Assembly: GCA_022376925.1 (NCBI GenBank)
Contig: JAIOJX010000004.1
Coordinates: forward strand, 121,049,123 to 121,113,122
Direction: 5' to 3'
Source of the DNA: Tragulus kanchil
Lineage: Eukaryota; Chordata; Mammalia; Artiodactyla; Tragulidae
Length of the DNA stretch: 64,000 bases
Both the position numbers and the translations under genes were made by a program. Shown here piece after piece: positions 26,240 to 50,824 of this stretch. Positions within the stretch are counted from its first letter, which is position 1. The number at the start of each line of letters is the position of its first letter. Below the pieces are notes generated by a model. The model was not told the origin of the DNA. It searched no databases and saw only the letters and a program-made list of their open reading frames with translations.

Positions 26240-26640
26240 AGCCAAGCAACACAAAATAATATTTTAGCCATAAAACAAAGTCAAAGATGTTTAATTCCTC
26301 CCTGAGGTCTAGAGATAGAATTCTGGGACACCAGCCAGGTTGGAATTAGGTTGATAATGTTGACTCCCCAAATACCACTCAGTTATCTCACTACCAACCA
26401 ATCAGAAGAATGTCCACAAGCTAATCAGAAGCAGCCTCCTTCCCCATTCCCTAACACAAAAGCTAGAATTCTACCTCGAATTAAAATAATTCTTTAGGAT
26501 ATTAGTGTGCCATCTTCTCAGTTGCCATTAGGACATTACCTGCCATCTTCTGGGCTCACTGGCTTTCCAAATAAAGTCATTTTTTCTTGCCCCAATACCT
26601 GGTCCCTCAACTTACCGGCCTGTCAGGCAGTGAGTGGTAT
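26240..26640 (+). repeat. Old LTR-like element downstream of MRPS30 (second copy 27340-27740)
   Basis: The region has CCAATCAGAA near 26398, AATAAA at about 26571 and a pyrimidine-rich U5-like tail with GGTCCCTCAACTTACCGG. This layout suits a class I ERV LTR. I cannot fix the ends or family. Doubled by duplication 6. Confidence 0.45.
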
Positions 26641-26937
26641 GCACTAAATGATATGAGCTTACACACACAAACAATAACACCAGGAATGGAAGATTAGTCA
26701 ATTCAGTCTCATTGGTTAGTCACATACAAAAATTTTTAATTACTGTACTACACCTAAAATTAAATTTCTCAATGATGCATTCTGAGCAGAACGAAAGGTC
26801 TAATCAAAGGTTAACTTAAAAACCATTTGTCTCAAAATCAATGTACTTAATACTTGACATAAGTCTCATTATCAAACTTTTTATTGTTCCTTCAGTGAAA
26901 TTTAAGTATTCCCAAAGTCCTGAATCAAATGTTTTTC

Positions 26938-27126
26938 TTAATTTACCAATTTATTGTCTTCTTTTGGCCTATTTAGCAGAAATTGAACTAACTGAAGTAA
27001 AACATCATCATTAAAACCTTTCACATCGTTCTCTTCGATCGCTTCATAAAGAGGCTTACTGTGAGTCCCCCAACATATATTTTTACGAGGGTTATTTTGA
27101 GCAGCTTGTGCAGTCAGTGCCAAAGA
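26938..27126 (-). pseudogene. MRPS30: Truncated duplicate of MRPS30 exon 5
   Basis: The last 62 codons of exon 5 plus the stop codon are repeated. The copy breaks at about 27126, where a second copy of the 3'-flank block begins. One substitution (27102 G versus 28201 T on the plus strand) changes Asp to Ala (AQAAQ for AQADQ). There is no acceptor. It lies at a tandem-block junction and is probably an assembly duplicate. Confidence 0.9.
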
Positions 27127-27979
27127 CTACTAAATATTCTCAAGCATTTGAATTACTCTCCTTATATTACTTTTAAAATCATAGAAAATGGAGCAGGACC
27201 TGGGAAGCCTTCCAGGATACAGAACCCTGTTATCCCTGTCTCTTGTTTTATAGAAAAGTTTTAGCCTCCAAGGCCTTCCCTAAGTTCTAAGCAGCAAAGT
27301 GAATTGAATAAATGAGACAGTACAGAAACAAAGAAAAACAGCCAAGCAACACAAAATAATATTTTAGCCATAAAACAAAGTCAAAGATGTTTAATTCCTC
27401 CCTGAGGTCTAGAGATAGAATTCTGGGACACCAGCCAGGTTGGAATTAGGTTGATAATGTTGACTCCCCAAATACCACTCAGTTATCTCACTACCAACCA
27501 ATCAGAAGAATGTCCACAAGCTAATCAGAAGCAGCCTCCTTCCCCATTCCCTAACACAAAAGCTAGAATTCTACCTCGAATTAAAATAATTCTTTAGGAT
27601 ATTAGTGTGCCATCTTCTCAGTTGCCATTAGGACATTACCTGCCATCTTCTGGGCTCACTGGCTTTCCAAATAAAGTCATTTTTTCTTGCCCCAATACCT
27701 GGTCCCTCAACTTACCGGCCTGTCAGGCAGTGAGTGGTATGCACTAAATGATATGAGCTTACACACACAAACAATAACACCAGGAATGGAAGATTAGTCA
27801 ATTCAGTCTCATTGGTTAGTCACATACAAAAATTTTTAATTACTGTACTACACCTAAAATTAAATTTCTCAATGATGCATTCTGAGCAGAACGAAAGGTC
27901 TAATCAAAGGTTAACTTAAAAACCATTTGTCTCAAAATCAATGTACTTAATACTTGACATAAGTCTCATTATCAAACTT

Positions 27980-27985
27980 TTTATT
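27980..27985 (-). terminator. Candidate MRPS30 poly(A) signal AATAAA
   Basis: AATAAA on the minus strand about 55 bp after the MRPS30 stop codon, in an AT-rich 3' UTR. Position suits a short 3' UTR; other signals further downstream cannot be excluded. Confidence 0.45.
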
Positions 27986-28037
27986 GTTCCTTCAGTGAAA
28001 TTTAAGTATTCCCAAAGTCCTGAATCAAATGTTTTTC

Positions 28038-41224
<13,187 letters not shown>

Positions 41225-41232
<8 letters not shown>

Positions 41233-41420
41233 CTTTTCCTGGAGTTCTGAACCCGGAGGTCAACCTGAGCGGTCGTCCCCGCCTTCTTGCCTTAAGGACC
41301 AATCGGAAGGCAGGATCTGAGCCCGGCTTGGGGAGGACGATTCTCAATGGGTTTCAGAAACCCTACCTCATTCATCTGTTAGCCAATCAGATATCTTCTC
41401 CAACTTGGTTCGCTGTGAAC
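41225..41420 (-). promoter_or_regulatory. MRPS30 promoter region with YY1-type and CCAAT motifs
   Basis: AAGATGGCGGC at 41235-41225 (minus) matches the YY1 consensus and overlaps the start codon, a known arrangement in TATA-less housekeeping and mitochondrial genes. CCAAT elements on the plus strand at 41299-41303 and 41383-41387 lie about 70 and 155 bp upstream of the ATG. DNA from about 40580 to 41340 is GC- and CpG-rich against an AT-rich background, so it is probably a CpG-island promoter. I see no TATA box. The transcription start is not determined. Confidence 0.65.
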
Positions 41421-41449
41421 CGAACAGTTTCCTGTTCAAAGGAAGAACT

Positions 41450-42004
41450 CCTGAACCCATAGGTTTTATGAGATGCGGCGGGAGGAGTGAAACTTTTAAA
41501 TAGGGGATACTGCCTATTTAGATACAGGGCAAACTTTTCACGGAAAGCTCTCGCCCTTGACTAAATTTGCTGGTTTCACTTATGGATATAACATCACTTT
41601 TCTATCTTAGTTCTTGGGATTGAGACCTGTTATTAAAAGCACAGGTCTAACATGCTTATTTTTTAAATGCTTATTTTTTAAATGATGACATCATCACTCA
41701 TAGATGATTCGTGCTAATTTGGGGGAAAATAATTCCAAATAAATCTCTATGCTAGTTGATATATGTTTTGTTTAATGATGTGATTTACAAAAAGAAATCA
41801 ACTTTACTTGGACTTAACTTAAAAGGAGGGAAATAAACACTACTAAGGAATCCTATTTAAATTTTGCATTGTGTTAAAACAAATGATTATTTCAGCATGA
41901 GTTGGTTCCTACTGCTCTGTGAGCTCCTTGAAGTAGGGGCCGTTTTGATTCTTCAGCAGCCAATTAATTTTGCAAAGTGGGGACTTACCAAATATCTGTT
42001 GAAA
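41450..42004. other. Unassigned DNA upstream of MRPS30
   Basis: AT-rich sequence beyond the promoter region; no gene or repeat recognised. Confidence 0.5.
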
Positions 42005-42244
42005 AAATCTAAATCAGAAAAATATTAATATAAGGTCATTTCAGATGATCTCATTTATTGACTCGCGTTCCTATTTTAATTAGGAGCTGGAATATTTATT
42101 TGGCTTTATTGCAGTCATTCTTGAGGGTACTGAAAACCAAAAATTTTGTTCCTAACAGGAAGTTACAACTTAAGGATTCCTTCAAGCTATAATGGAATAA
42201 TTTATAGCTTAAAGTGGCTTCCTCCCAGGAATGCCTTGCTTTGG

Positions 42245-42460
42245 GGGCTTTCTAGTTTGGCTCAGAGGGTAAAGAATCAGCCTGCAATGCCAGAGATGCA
42301 GGCAGATGCAAATTCCTTTCCAGGGTTGAGAAGATCCCCTGGAGGAGGGCATGGCAATCCACTCCAGTATTCTTGCCTGGAGACATGGACAGAGGAGCCT
42401 GGTGGGCTGCAGTCCATAGAGTTGCAAAGAGTCTGATTCTATTGAAATGACTGAGCATAC
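42245..42460 (+). repeat. Bov-tA-type SINE (second copy 43384-43599)
   Basis: Plus-strand copy with GGAGGAGGGCATGGCAATCC and CACTCCAGTATTCTTGCC. Confidence 0.84.
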
Positions 42461-42559
42461 AAGCTATAACTGATAATACAATTTAGCGATTATGTTTCAA
42501 GTATATTAAACTGACACAGAAATAGATACCACAAACTCATTATTTTTTCATTAAGTCAT

Positions 42560-43123
42560 TCATTTTTGGAACAAAGCGTCAAAAGAAGTGAGGAGTGATT
42601 GTGACAATACTGAGAAAAGAGAATTCTGACAGAAGGAACAGCTGGCACCGAAACCCTCAGATGGGAATAGGCCTTGTAGGTTCAAGAATGAGAGAGGAGA
42701 CCAGTATGGTTGAAGGAACTGACGGATGGGGAGAGTAGTAGGAACTGGTTTTAGGAAGAAAAGGAGCCAGAATGTATAGGCTCCTAAAGGCTAGAATTCC
42801 TAGGACTCTTAACTAATATTCAGAGAAGTAAGTGTGACTTAGATTTTTAAAAGAATTACTCTATGTATTAGGCTTATTGATACCATAGACTGGGTGGCTT
42901 AGCAGCACAAATTTATTTTCACATGGTTCTAAAGGCTGAAAGTTCAAAATGAGGATGCCAGCATGCTTGGGTTCTAGTGGGAGCCCTCTTCCTGATGTAA
43001 AGTCAGCTCCCTACTTGCTGTGTCTGGGTCTCTCATTATAAGAAGAAAGGCCTGTTGGATTAGGGCCCTACCCTTATGCACACATTTTGTCTTAATTACT
43101 TCCATAAAACCTCTGTCTCCAAA
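42560..43123 (+). repeat. Old mammalian interspersed repeat sequence (repeated 43699-44261; part again from 45192)
   Basis: The stretch CCATAGACTGGGTGGCTTAG to ATTATAAGAAGAAAGGCC resembles a widespread ancient mammalian repeat whose name I cannot give with certainty. The preceding 300 bp also looks repeat-derived. Confidence 0.4.
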
Positions 43124-44050
43124 TTTTGTCTATTCTGTGAAAATCTAAATCAGGGAAAAATATTTAATATAAGGTCATTTCAGATGATCTCATTTATTGA
43201 CTCGCGTTCCTATTTTAATTAGGAGCTGGAATATTTATTTGGCTTTATTGCAGTCATTCTTGAGGGTACTGAAAACCAAAAATTTTGTTCCTAACAGGAA
43301 GTTACAACTTAAGGATTCCTTCAAGCTATAATGGAATAATTTATAGCTTAAAGTGGCTTCCTCCCAGGAATGCCTTGCTTTGGGGGCTTTCTAGTTTGGC
43401 TCAGAGGGTAAAGAATCAGCCTGCAATGCCAGAGATGCAGGCAGATGCAAATTCCTTTCCAGGGTTGAGAAGATCCCCTGGAGGAGGGCATGGCAATCCA
43501 CTCCAGTATTCTTGCCTGGAGACATGGACAGAGGAGCCTGGTGGGCTGCAGTCCATAGAGTTGCAAAGAGTCTGATTCTATTGAAATGACTGAGCATACA
43601 AGCTATAACTGATAATACAATTTAGCGATTATGTTTCAAGTATATTAAACTGACACAGAAATAGATACCACAAACTCATTATTTTTCATTAAGTCATTCA
43701 TTTTTGGAACAAAGCGTCAAAAGAAGTGAGGAGTGATTGTGACAATACTGAGAAAAGAGAATTCTGACAGAAGGAACAGCTGGCACCGAAACCCTCAGAT
43801 GGGAATAGGCCTTGTAGGTTCAAGAATGAGAGAGGAGACCAGTATGGTTGAAGGAACTGACGGATGGGGAGAGTAGTAGGAACTGGTTTTAGGAAGAAAA
43901 GGAGCCAGAATGTATAGGCTCCTAAAGGCTAGAATTCCTAGGACTCTTAACTAATATTCAGAGAAGTAAGTGTGACTTAGATTTTTAAAAGAATTACTCT
44001 ATGTATTAGGCTTATTGATACCATAGACTGGGTGGCTTAGCAGCACAAAT

Positions 44051-46317
44051 TTATTTTCACATGGTTCTAAAGGCTGAAAGTTCAAAATGAGGATGCCAGC
44101 ATGCTTGGGTTCTAGTGGGAGCCCTCTTCCTGATGTAAAGTCAGCTCCCTACTTGCTGTGTCTGGGTCTCTCATTATAAGAAGAAAGGCCTGTTGGATTA
44201 GGGCCCTACCCTTATGCACACATTTTGTCTTAATTACTTCCATAAAACCTCTGTCTCCAAATATAGTTCCACTGGAGGTTAGCACATACAGATATGAATT
44301 TAGGAAGACATAATTCAGTCCACAGCGCTATGGCTGATTTGGAAATAGATTGTGAAGGATCAAATTTGGAAGCAGAGAAACAAATTAGAAGCCCATTAAA
44401 ATATCTTAGCCTTGTAACTCTCTGTTCCGTTCAATGCAATAAGAAACAGAAACAACACTGTCCATTTTAAAGTTGTATCCTCTCTCCACCGTCATCTCAA
44501 GTTGACTGTCAGCTATTGGAGGAGACCTGGTTGGAATCCCTCTCCTTCTCTCCATCAGCTACTTCCCTGCTCATTAGGCTGCTCCTGGCAGCTCCATGTT
44601 TTAAGTTGTGATTCAGACACCACTGAGTCCTCGAAATCCAGAAAACCAATATGAAACTCCTCCAAGGGATCTGATATTCATTTTCTAGGTAGGCTTAAGA
44701 TAGAGGAAAAATCAGGAGATCCTCGGTCTCTCCTGTCCTTTCTATGGGAAGGAAGATCAAGGAATACAAAGCCGTGTTTTATAAACTCCTTTGCAATTGC
44801 TGCATATTTAGCCGATGACTTACATAGAGATGTGGGCCTGCTTTGAAGCGTCGTTTTCTGGGCTTCAGCTAAAAACAAGACAGAAATCATGTGTGTATGT
44901 GTGTATTTCCCTGGTGGCTCAGTGGTAAAGAATCTGCCTGTCTATGCAAGAGACGCGGGAGAACTGGATTCGATTCCCTGGTTAGGCAGATCCCCTGGAG
45001 AAGGACATAGCAACCCACTCTGGTATTTTTGCCTAGGAAATCCCACTAACCGAAGAGCCTAGCCATGGGGATCACAAAGAGTCGGATATGGCTGAAGCAA
45101 CTAAGCATGCATGCACATGTTTGGGGTGGGGGATAGGGTGGGTGTATATATCCTTTTCTGAAATAATTTTGGATACCATAGACTTGGAAAATTATTTTCA
45201 CATGGTTCTAAAGGCTGAAAGTTCAAAATGAGGATGCCAGCATGCTTGGGTTCTAGTGGGAGCCCTCTTCCTGATGTAAAGTCAGCTCCCTACTTGCTGT
45301 GTCTGGGTCTCTCATTATAAGAAGAAAGGCCTGTTGGATTAGGGCCCTACCCTTATGCACACATTTTGTCTTAATTACTTCCATAAAACCTCTGTCTCCA
45401 AATATAGTTCCACTGGAGGTTAGCACATACAGATATGAATTTAGGAAGACATAATTCAGTCCACAGCGCTATGGCTGATTTGGAAATAGATTGTGAAGGA
45501 TCAAATTTGGAAGCAGAGAAACAAATTAGAAGCCCATTAAAATATCTTAGCCTTGTAACTCTCTGTTCCGTTCAATGCAATAAGAAACAGAAACAACACT
45601 GTCCATTTTAAAGTTGTATCCTCTCTCCACCGTCATCTCAAGTTGACTGTCAGCTATTGGAGGAGACCTGGTTGGAATCCCTCTCCTTCTCTCCATCAGC
45701 TACTTCCCTGCTCATTAGGCTGCTCCTGGCAGCTCCATGTTTTAAGTTGTGATTCAGACACCACTGAGTCCTCGAAATCCAGAAAACCAATATGAAACTC
45801 CTCCAAGGGATCTGATATTCATTTTCTAGGTAGGCTTAAGATAGAGGAAAAATCAGGAGATCCTCGGTCTCTCCTGTCCTTTCTATGGGAAGGAAGATCA
45901 AGGAATACAAAGCCGTGTTTTATAAACTCCTTTGCAATTGCTGCATATTTAGCCGATGACTTACATAGAGATGTGGGCCTGCTTTGAACGTCGTTTTCTG
46001 GGACTTCAGCTAAAAACAAGACAGAAATCATGTGTGTATGTGTGTATTTCCCTGGTGGCTCAGTGGTAAAGAATCTGCCTGTCTATGCAAGAGACGCGGG
46101 AGAACTGGATTCGATTCCCTGGTTAGGCAGATCCCCTGGAGAAGGACATAGCAACCCACTCTGGTATTTTTGCCTAGGAAATCCCACTAACCGAAGAGCC
46201 TAGCCATGGGGATCACAAAGAGTCGGATATGGCTGAAGCAACTAAGCATGCATGCACATGTTTGGGGTGGGGGATAGGGTGGGTGTATATATCCTTTTCT
46301 GAAATAATTTTGGATAC
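44051..46317 (+). repeat. Tandem ~1.14-kb direct duplication 12
   Basis: Copy A 44051-45175, linker 45176-45191, copy B 45192-46317. It overlaps duplication 11, so about 210 bp occurs three times (42913, 44051 and 45192). The linker is a compressed form of the sequence at 44021-44050. One difference alters a short run near 44849/45989. Confidence 0.93.
44905..45115 (+). repeat. Bov-tA-type SINE (second copy 46047-46257)
   Basis: Plus-strand copy with TTCCCTGGTGGCTCAGTGGT and CACAAAGAGTCGGATATGGC. Confidence 0.84.
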
Positions 46318-46538
46318 ATCATCATGGAATCAAATATTCTTATTATAATTTATGGGTTATAATTCTAATATGAGTACTGATCACCCACGAGCATGTATGG
46401 TTATTTTATAAGAATAAAAACATTTGATTAATCATATCATCTATTTTGCTTTATAAAGGATGTCCCTGGAGAGGCCATCTTTCCTCAATAAAAGGCAAGA
46501 CTAATAAGAAAAGATTCTTCCCTCCCTCAACCCCCAGC

Positions 46539-46558
46539 TTTTTTTTTTTTTTTTTTTT
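46539..46558. repeat. Poly(T) tract
   Basis: Run of about 21 T just before duplication block 13 begins. Confidence 0.8.
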
Positions 46559-46570
46559 CCCATCCTGGAC

Positions 46571-48742
46571 CACAGATGCAAGAAGCCATAAAGCAGGTAG
46601 ACAAAAACCTATTTTGAAAAGTGTGGAAAAAGAAAGATAGGTGTGCCTGGGACATTCTTATCTTCTTTAAGCCATTCACTAGCCCAGATGCTTGTCTCCA
46701 GACTTTTTGTTATGCGAGGAAAAGAACCAACAAACCAGGCTCAGTGCAGTGCTGTAGATATACTCATCGACGATTGCTTCTTCCACTCTTGGCAAAGAGC
46801 AGCAGACTGACAAAATACTTTTTTTTTTCTCTTTGGATAGCTTAAATTTTAAATAAAAACAATTAATCTCATGCATAGTCGTCTAGGTCAATAGATAAAA
46901 CTTTAATACTTGTCCAATTTTTGATAGCTACTTTGTTTTCCTTAGAATGCATTTACCTTAATCTATTTACACAGTCTCCTAGATAGACATTCAGGTTAAT
47001 TCCATTTTTTAAAATGTCCTCTCTTTTTTTGTTACAAGAAATTATATAATAAACATATTGAAGTACTAATGCTTTTATCTTTCAAGGCTAGACTCTGAAG
47101 AACAGAGTTTGTGTGACACAGGTTATACACTCTTTTTATTTTTAGGCATATTACCAACAGTTTATGTTTCTACCACAATGCATAAAGTGCACATTTTCTC
47201 ACCAACATTGCCTTTAAAAAAACTAATAGGTTATATAGGCTTCCCTTGTAGCTCAGCTGGTAAAGAATCCGCCTACCATGCAGGAGACCCTGGTTCAGTT
47301 CCTGGGTTGTGAAGATCCCCTGGAGAAGGGATAGGCTACCCACTCCAACATTCTTGGGCTTCCCTGGTGGCTCATATGGTAAAGAATCTGCCTGAAATGT
47401 GGGAGACCAGACTTGGGAAGATCCCTTGGAGGAGCGCATGGCAACCCACTCCAGTATTCCTGCCTGAAGAGCCCCCATGAACAGAGGAGCCTGGAAGGCT
47501 ACAGTCCATGGGGTCACAAAGAGTTGGACACGGCTGAGTGACTAAACACAACACAATAGATTATATACTTGCTTTAATTCTTACTTATCATGTGTTAAAA
47601 GGTAAACCAAGATACGTTAAAATTGTTTTGGCGAACATTGTTTTCAGTTGGGCACGCTACACAGATGCAAGAAGCCATAAAGCAGGTAGACAAAAACCTA
47701 TTTTGAAAAGTGTGGAAAAAGAAAGATAGGTGTGCCTGGGACATTCTTATCTTCTTTAAGCCATTCACTAGCCCAGATGCTTGTCTCCAGACTTTTTGTT
47801 ATGCGAGGAAAAGAACCAACAAACCAGGCTCAGTGCAGTGCTGTAGATATACTCATCGACGATTGCTTCTTCCACTCTTGGCAAAGAGCAGCAGACTGAC
47901 AAAATACTTTTTTTTTTCTCTTTGGATAGCTTAAATTTTAAATAAAAACAATTAATCTCATGCATAGTCGTCTAGGTCAATAGATAAAACTTTAATACTT
48001 GTCCAATTTTTGATAGCTACTTTGTTTTCCTTAGAATGCATTTACCTTAATCTATTTACACAGTCTCCTAGATAGACATTCAGGTTAATTCCATTTTTTA
48101 AAATGTCCTCTCTTTTTTTGTTACAAGAAATTATATAATAAACATATTGAAGTACTAATGCTTTTATCTTTCAAGGCTAGACTCTGAAGAACAGAGTTTG
48201 TGTGACACAGGTTATACACTCTTTTATTTTTAGGCATATTACCAACAGTTTATGTTTCTACCACAATGCATAAAGTGCACATTTTCTCACCAACATTGCC
48301 TTTAAAAAAACTAATAGGTTATATAGGCTTCCCTTGTAGCTCAGCTGGTAAAGAATCCGCCTACCATGCAGGAGACCCTGGTTCAGTTCCTGGGTTGTGA
48401 AGATCCCCTGGAGAAGGGATAGGCTACCCACTCCAACATTCTTGGGCTTCCCTGGTGGCTCATATGGTAAAGAATCTGCCTGAAATGTGGGAGACCAGAC
48501 TTGGGAAGATCCCTTGGAGGAGCGCATGGCAACCCACTCCAGTATTCCTGCCTGAAGAGCCCCCATGAACAGAGGAGCCTGGAAGGCTACAGTCCATGGG
48601 GTCACAAAGAGTTGGACACGGCTGAGTGACTAAACACAACACAATAGATTATATACTTGCTTTAATTCTTACTTATCATGTGTTAAAAGGTAAACCAAGA
48701 TACGTTAAAATTGTTTTGGCGAACATTGTTTTCAGTTGGGCA
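46571..48742 (+). repeat. Tandem 1089-bp direct duplication 13
   Basis: Copy A 46571-47653, 6-bp linker, copy B 47660-48742. A T-run of six becomes five near 47133/48222. Contains two adjacent Bov-tA-type SINEs. Confidence 0.93.
47238..47555 (+). repeat. Two adjacent Bov-tA-type SINEs (copies 48327-48644 and 49460-49763)
   Basis: A partial unit (47238-47345) abuts a fuller unit (47346-47555) in the same orientation. Appears three times because duplications 13 and 14 overlap here. Confidence 0.83.
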
Positions 48743-50576
48743 ACGCTAAACTGAAAGTCATTAGCAGTACTCTGCTGGTAGAAGCCAAATAAAAGACTTT
48801 TAGAGAAGATCAGAGACAAAGAAAATAAATTATCTGATTGGCTCTACCTCCAGTGCTTGCCTTATTTAGAGATGCCTGCTTGACTTTTTGTCATTAGTTG
48901 TTCTTCAGTTTCTTTTTCTTGGATTTGAGGGCATTGGCTCTGGCTTAGATTTTGGTTTGCTTTCCTAGGTTACTGAGGCATTAGAGACACCTCAGTCTAA
49001 CCACCTGTGGGGCTCTGAATTGAAAGAGGACTGTTTTAAGCACAAAGAAGCTTAAGCACATGTTTACAGTTTGGAGCTAAGATGGCGCCTACAGGGAGGG
49101 GTGAGGGAGTGAAAAGAAGCTTAAGCACATTGTTTCAGTTTGTAGCTAAGATGGCGCCTACAGGAAGGGACATGGAAATGAAGGGAAGCTTAGGTGCATT
49201 GTTTAAAGAAGCTTAAGCACATGTTTGCAGCTAAGATGGCGCCTACAGGAAGAGGCAGGGCGTGTTCTAAATTGTTAATTGATGGTCAAAATTTCTGATT
49301 GGTTCCCTTGGATTCCGCGCTCGTGAATGATTGCTTGGCCTTTAGCTTGATTGGTGTAATCTATAGGAAGTCCCGTGCAAAACCCCCTTCACTTGCCTAT
49401 AAAAGCTGTGGCTCTTCATTAATAAAGCGGAACTACTTCGATGGAACCCCTGTCGCGTTCTCAGCTGGTAAAGAATCCGCCTACCATGCAGGAGACCCTG
49501 GTTCAGTTCCTGGGTTGTGAAGATCCCTGGAGAAGGGATAGGCTACCCACTCCAACATTCTTGGGCTTCCCTGGTGGCTCATATGGTAAAGAATCTGCCT
49601 GAAATGTGGGAGACCAGACTTGGGAAGATCCCTTGGAGGAGCGCATGGCAACCCACTCCAGTATTCCTGCCTGAAGAGCCCCCATGAACAGAGGAGCCTG
49701 GAAGGCTACAGTCCATGGGGTCACAAAGAGTTGGACACGGCTGAGTGACTAAACACAACACAATAGATTATATACTTGCTTTAATTCTTACTTATCATGT
49801 GTTAAAAGGTAAACCAAGATACGTTAAAATTGTTTTGGCGAACATTGTTTTCAGTTGGGCAACGCTAAACTGAAAGTCATTAGCAGTACTCTGCTGGTAG
49901 AAGCCAAATAAAAGACTTTTAGAGAAGATCAGAGACAAAGAAAATAAATTATCTGATTGGCTCTACCTCCAGTGCTTGCCTTATTTAGAGATGCCTGCTT
50001 GACTTTTTGTCATTAGTTGTTCTTCAGTTTCTTTTTCTTGGATTTGAGGGCATTGGCTCTGGCTTAGATTTTGGTTTGCTTTCCTAGGTTACTGAGGCAT
50101 TAGAGACACCTCAGTCTAACCACCTGTGGGGCTCTGAATTGAAAGAGGACTGTTTTAAGCACAAAGAAGCTTAAGCACATGTTTACAGTTTGGAGCTAAG
50201 ATGGCGCCTACAGGGAGGGGTGAGGGAGTGAAAAGAAGCTTAAGCACATTGTTTCAGCTTGGAGCTAAGATGGCGCCTACAGGAAGGGACATGGAAATGA
50301 AGGGAAGCTTAAGTGCATTGTTTAAAGAAGCTTAAGCACATGTTTGCAGCTAAGATGGCGCCTACAGGAAGAGGCAGGGCGTGTTCTAAATTGTTAATTG
50401 ATGGTCAAAATTTCTGATTGGTTCCCTTGGTTTCCGCGCTCGTGAATGATTGCTTGGCCTTTAGCTTGATTGGTGTAATCTATAGGAAGTCCCGTGCAAA
50501 ACCCCCTTCACTTGCCTATAAAAGCTGTGGCTCTTCATTAATAAAGCGGAACTACTTCGATGGAACCCCTGTCGCG
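48340..50576 (+). repeat. Tandem ~1.12-kb direct duplication 14 (solo LTR region)
   Basis: Copy A 48340-49457 and copy B 49460-50576. It overlaps duplication 13, so the SINE pair occurs three times. Copy A of the LTR is cut at 49457; copy B is complete and continues into U5. Copies differ at a few single bases in the LTR repeats. Confidence 0.93.
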
Positions 50577-50704
50577 TCTGATTGTCCCTTGCCTCAGCCG
50601 AGGGGCTGCGGGGCGGACAGTTCAAGGTTTGCCTCTCTCCGAGATCTCCCGGTTCCGCCGGGAGTAATCCCTGCTGCCTTCCCTTTCTGCGGAAGGTCCC
50701 CGCA
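50125..50704 (+). mobile_element. Complete class II ERV solo LTR (truncated copy 49006-49457)
   Basis: A 580-bp LTR beginning TGTGGGGCTC and ending GGTCCCCGCA. It is flanked by the 6-bp duplication ACCACC (50119-50124 and 50705-50710), the size typical of betaretrovirus-like (class II) ERVs. TATAAAAG lies at 50517-50524 and AATAAA at 50540-50545, so R must be very short, as in MMTV/JSRV-type LTRs. U3 has degenerate repeats of an AAGCTTAAGCACAT unit, each followed by AAGATGGCGCC. No internal viral sequence remains. The copy at 49006-49457 is cut at a block junction. Confidence 0.85.
50198..50362 (+). promoter_or_regulatory. Three YY1-like AAGATGGCG sites in LTR U3
   Basis: AAGATGGCGCC at 50198-50208, 50267-50277 and 50352-50362, each followed by TACAGG and preceded by GCT. 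The same three occur in the truncated LTR copy. They match the YY1 core AAGATGGCG; function is inferred. Confidence 0.55.
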
Positions 50705-50824
50705 ACCACCTCCTCATTTAATGACTTTAATACAGACCACAACTGAGATTGAGCGTCTTTTTGTATACTTGTCTACCACTTGCATTTTTTTGTTATGAGT
50801 AGACTTTGCCCTTTTTGATCTTTT

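Larger units (their letters stand above)
42005..44261 (+). repeat. Tandem ~1.14-kb direct duplication 11
   Basis: Copy A 42005-43123, short linker to 43138, copy B 43139-44261. Copies differ in A- and T-run lengths (near 42018/43155 and 42545/43683). The content is a Bov-tA SINE plus older interspersed repeats. Confidence 0.93.

Noticed and set aside
49006..50704. A pair of LTRs (49006-49457 and 50125-50704) as provirus ends.
   Set aside because: The first is cut at a block junction and followed by SINE sequence. Both share the same upstream flank, so they are copies of one solo LTR.
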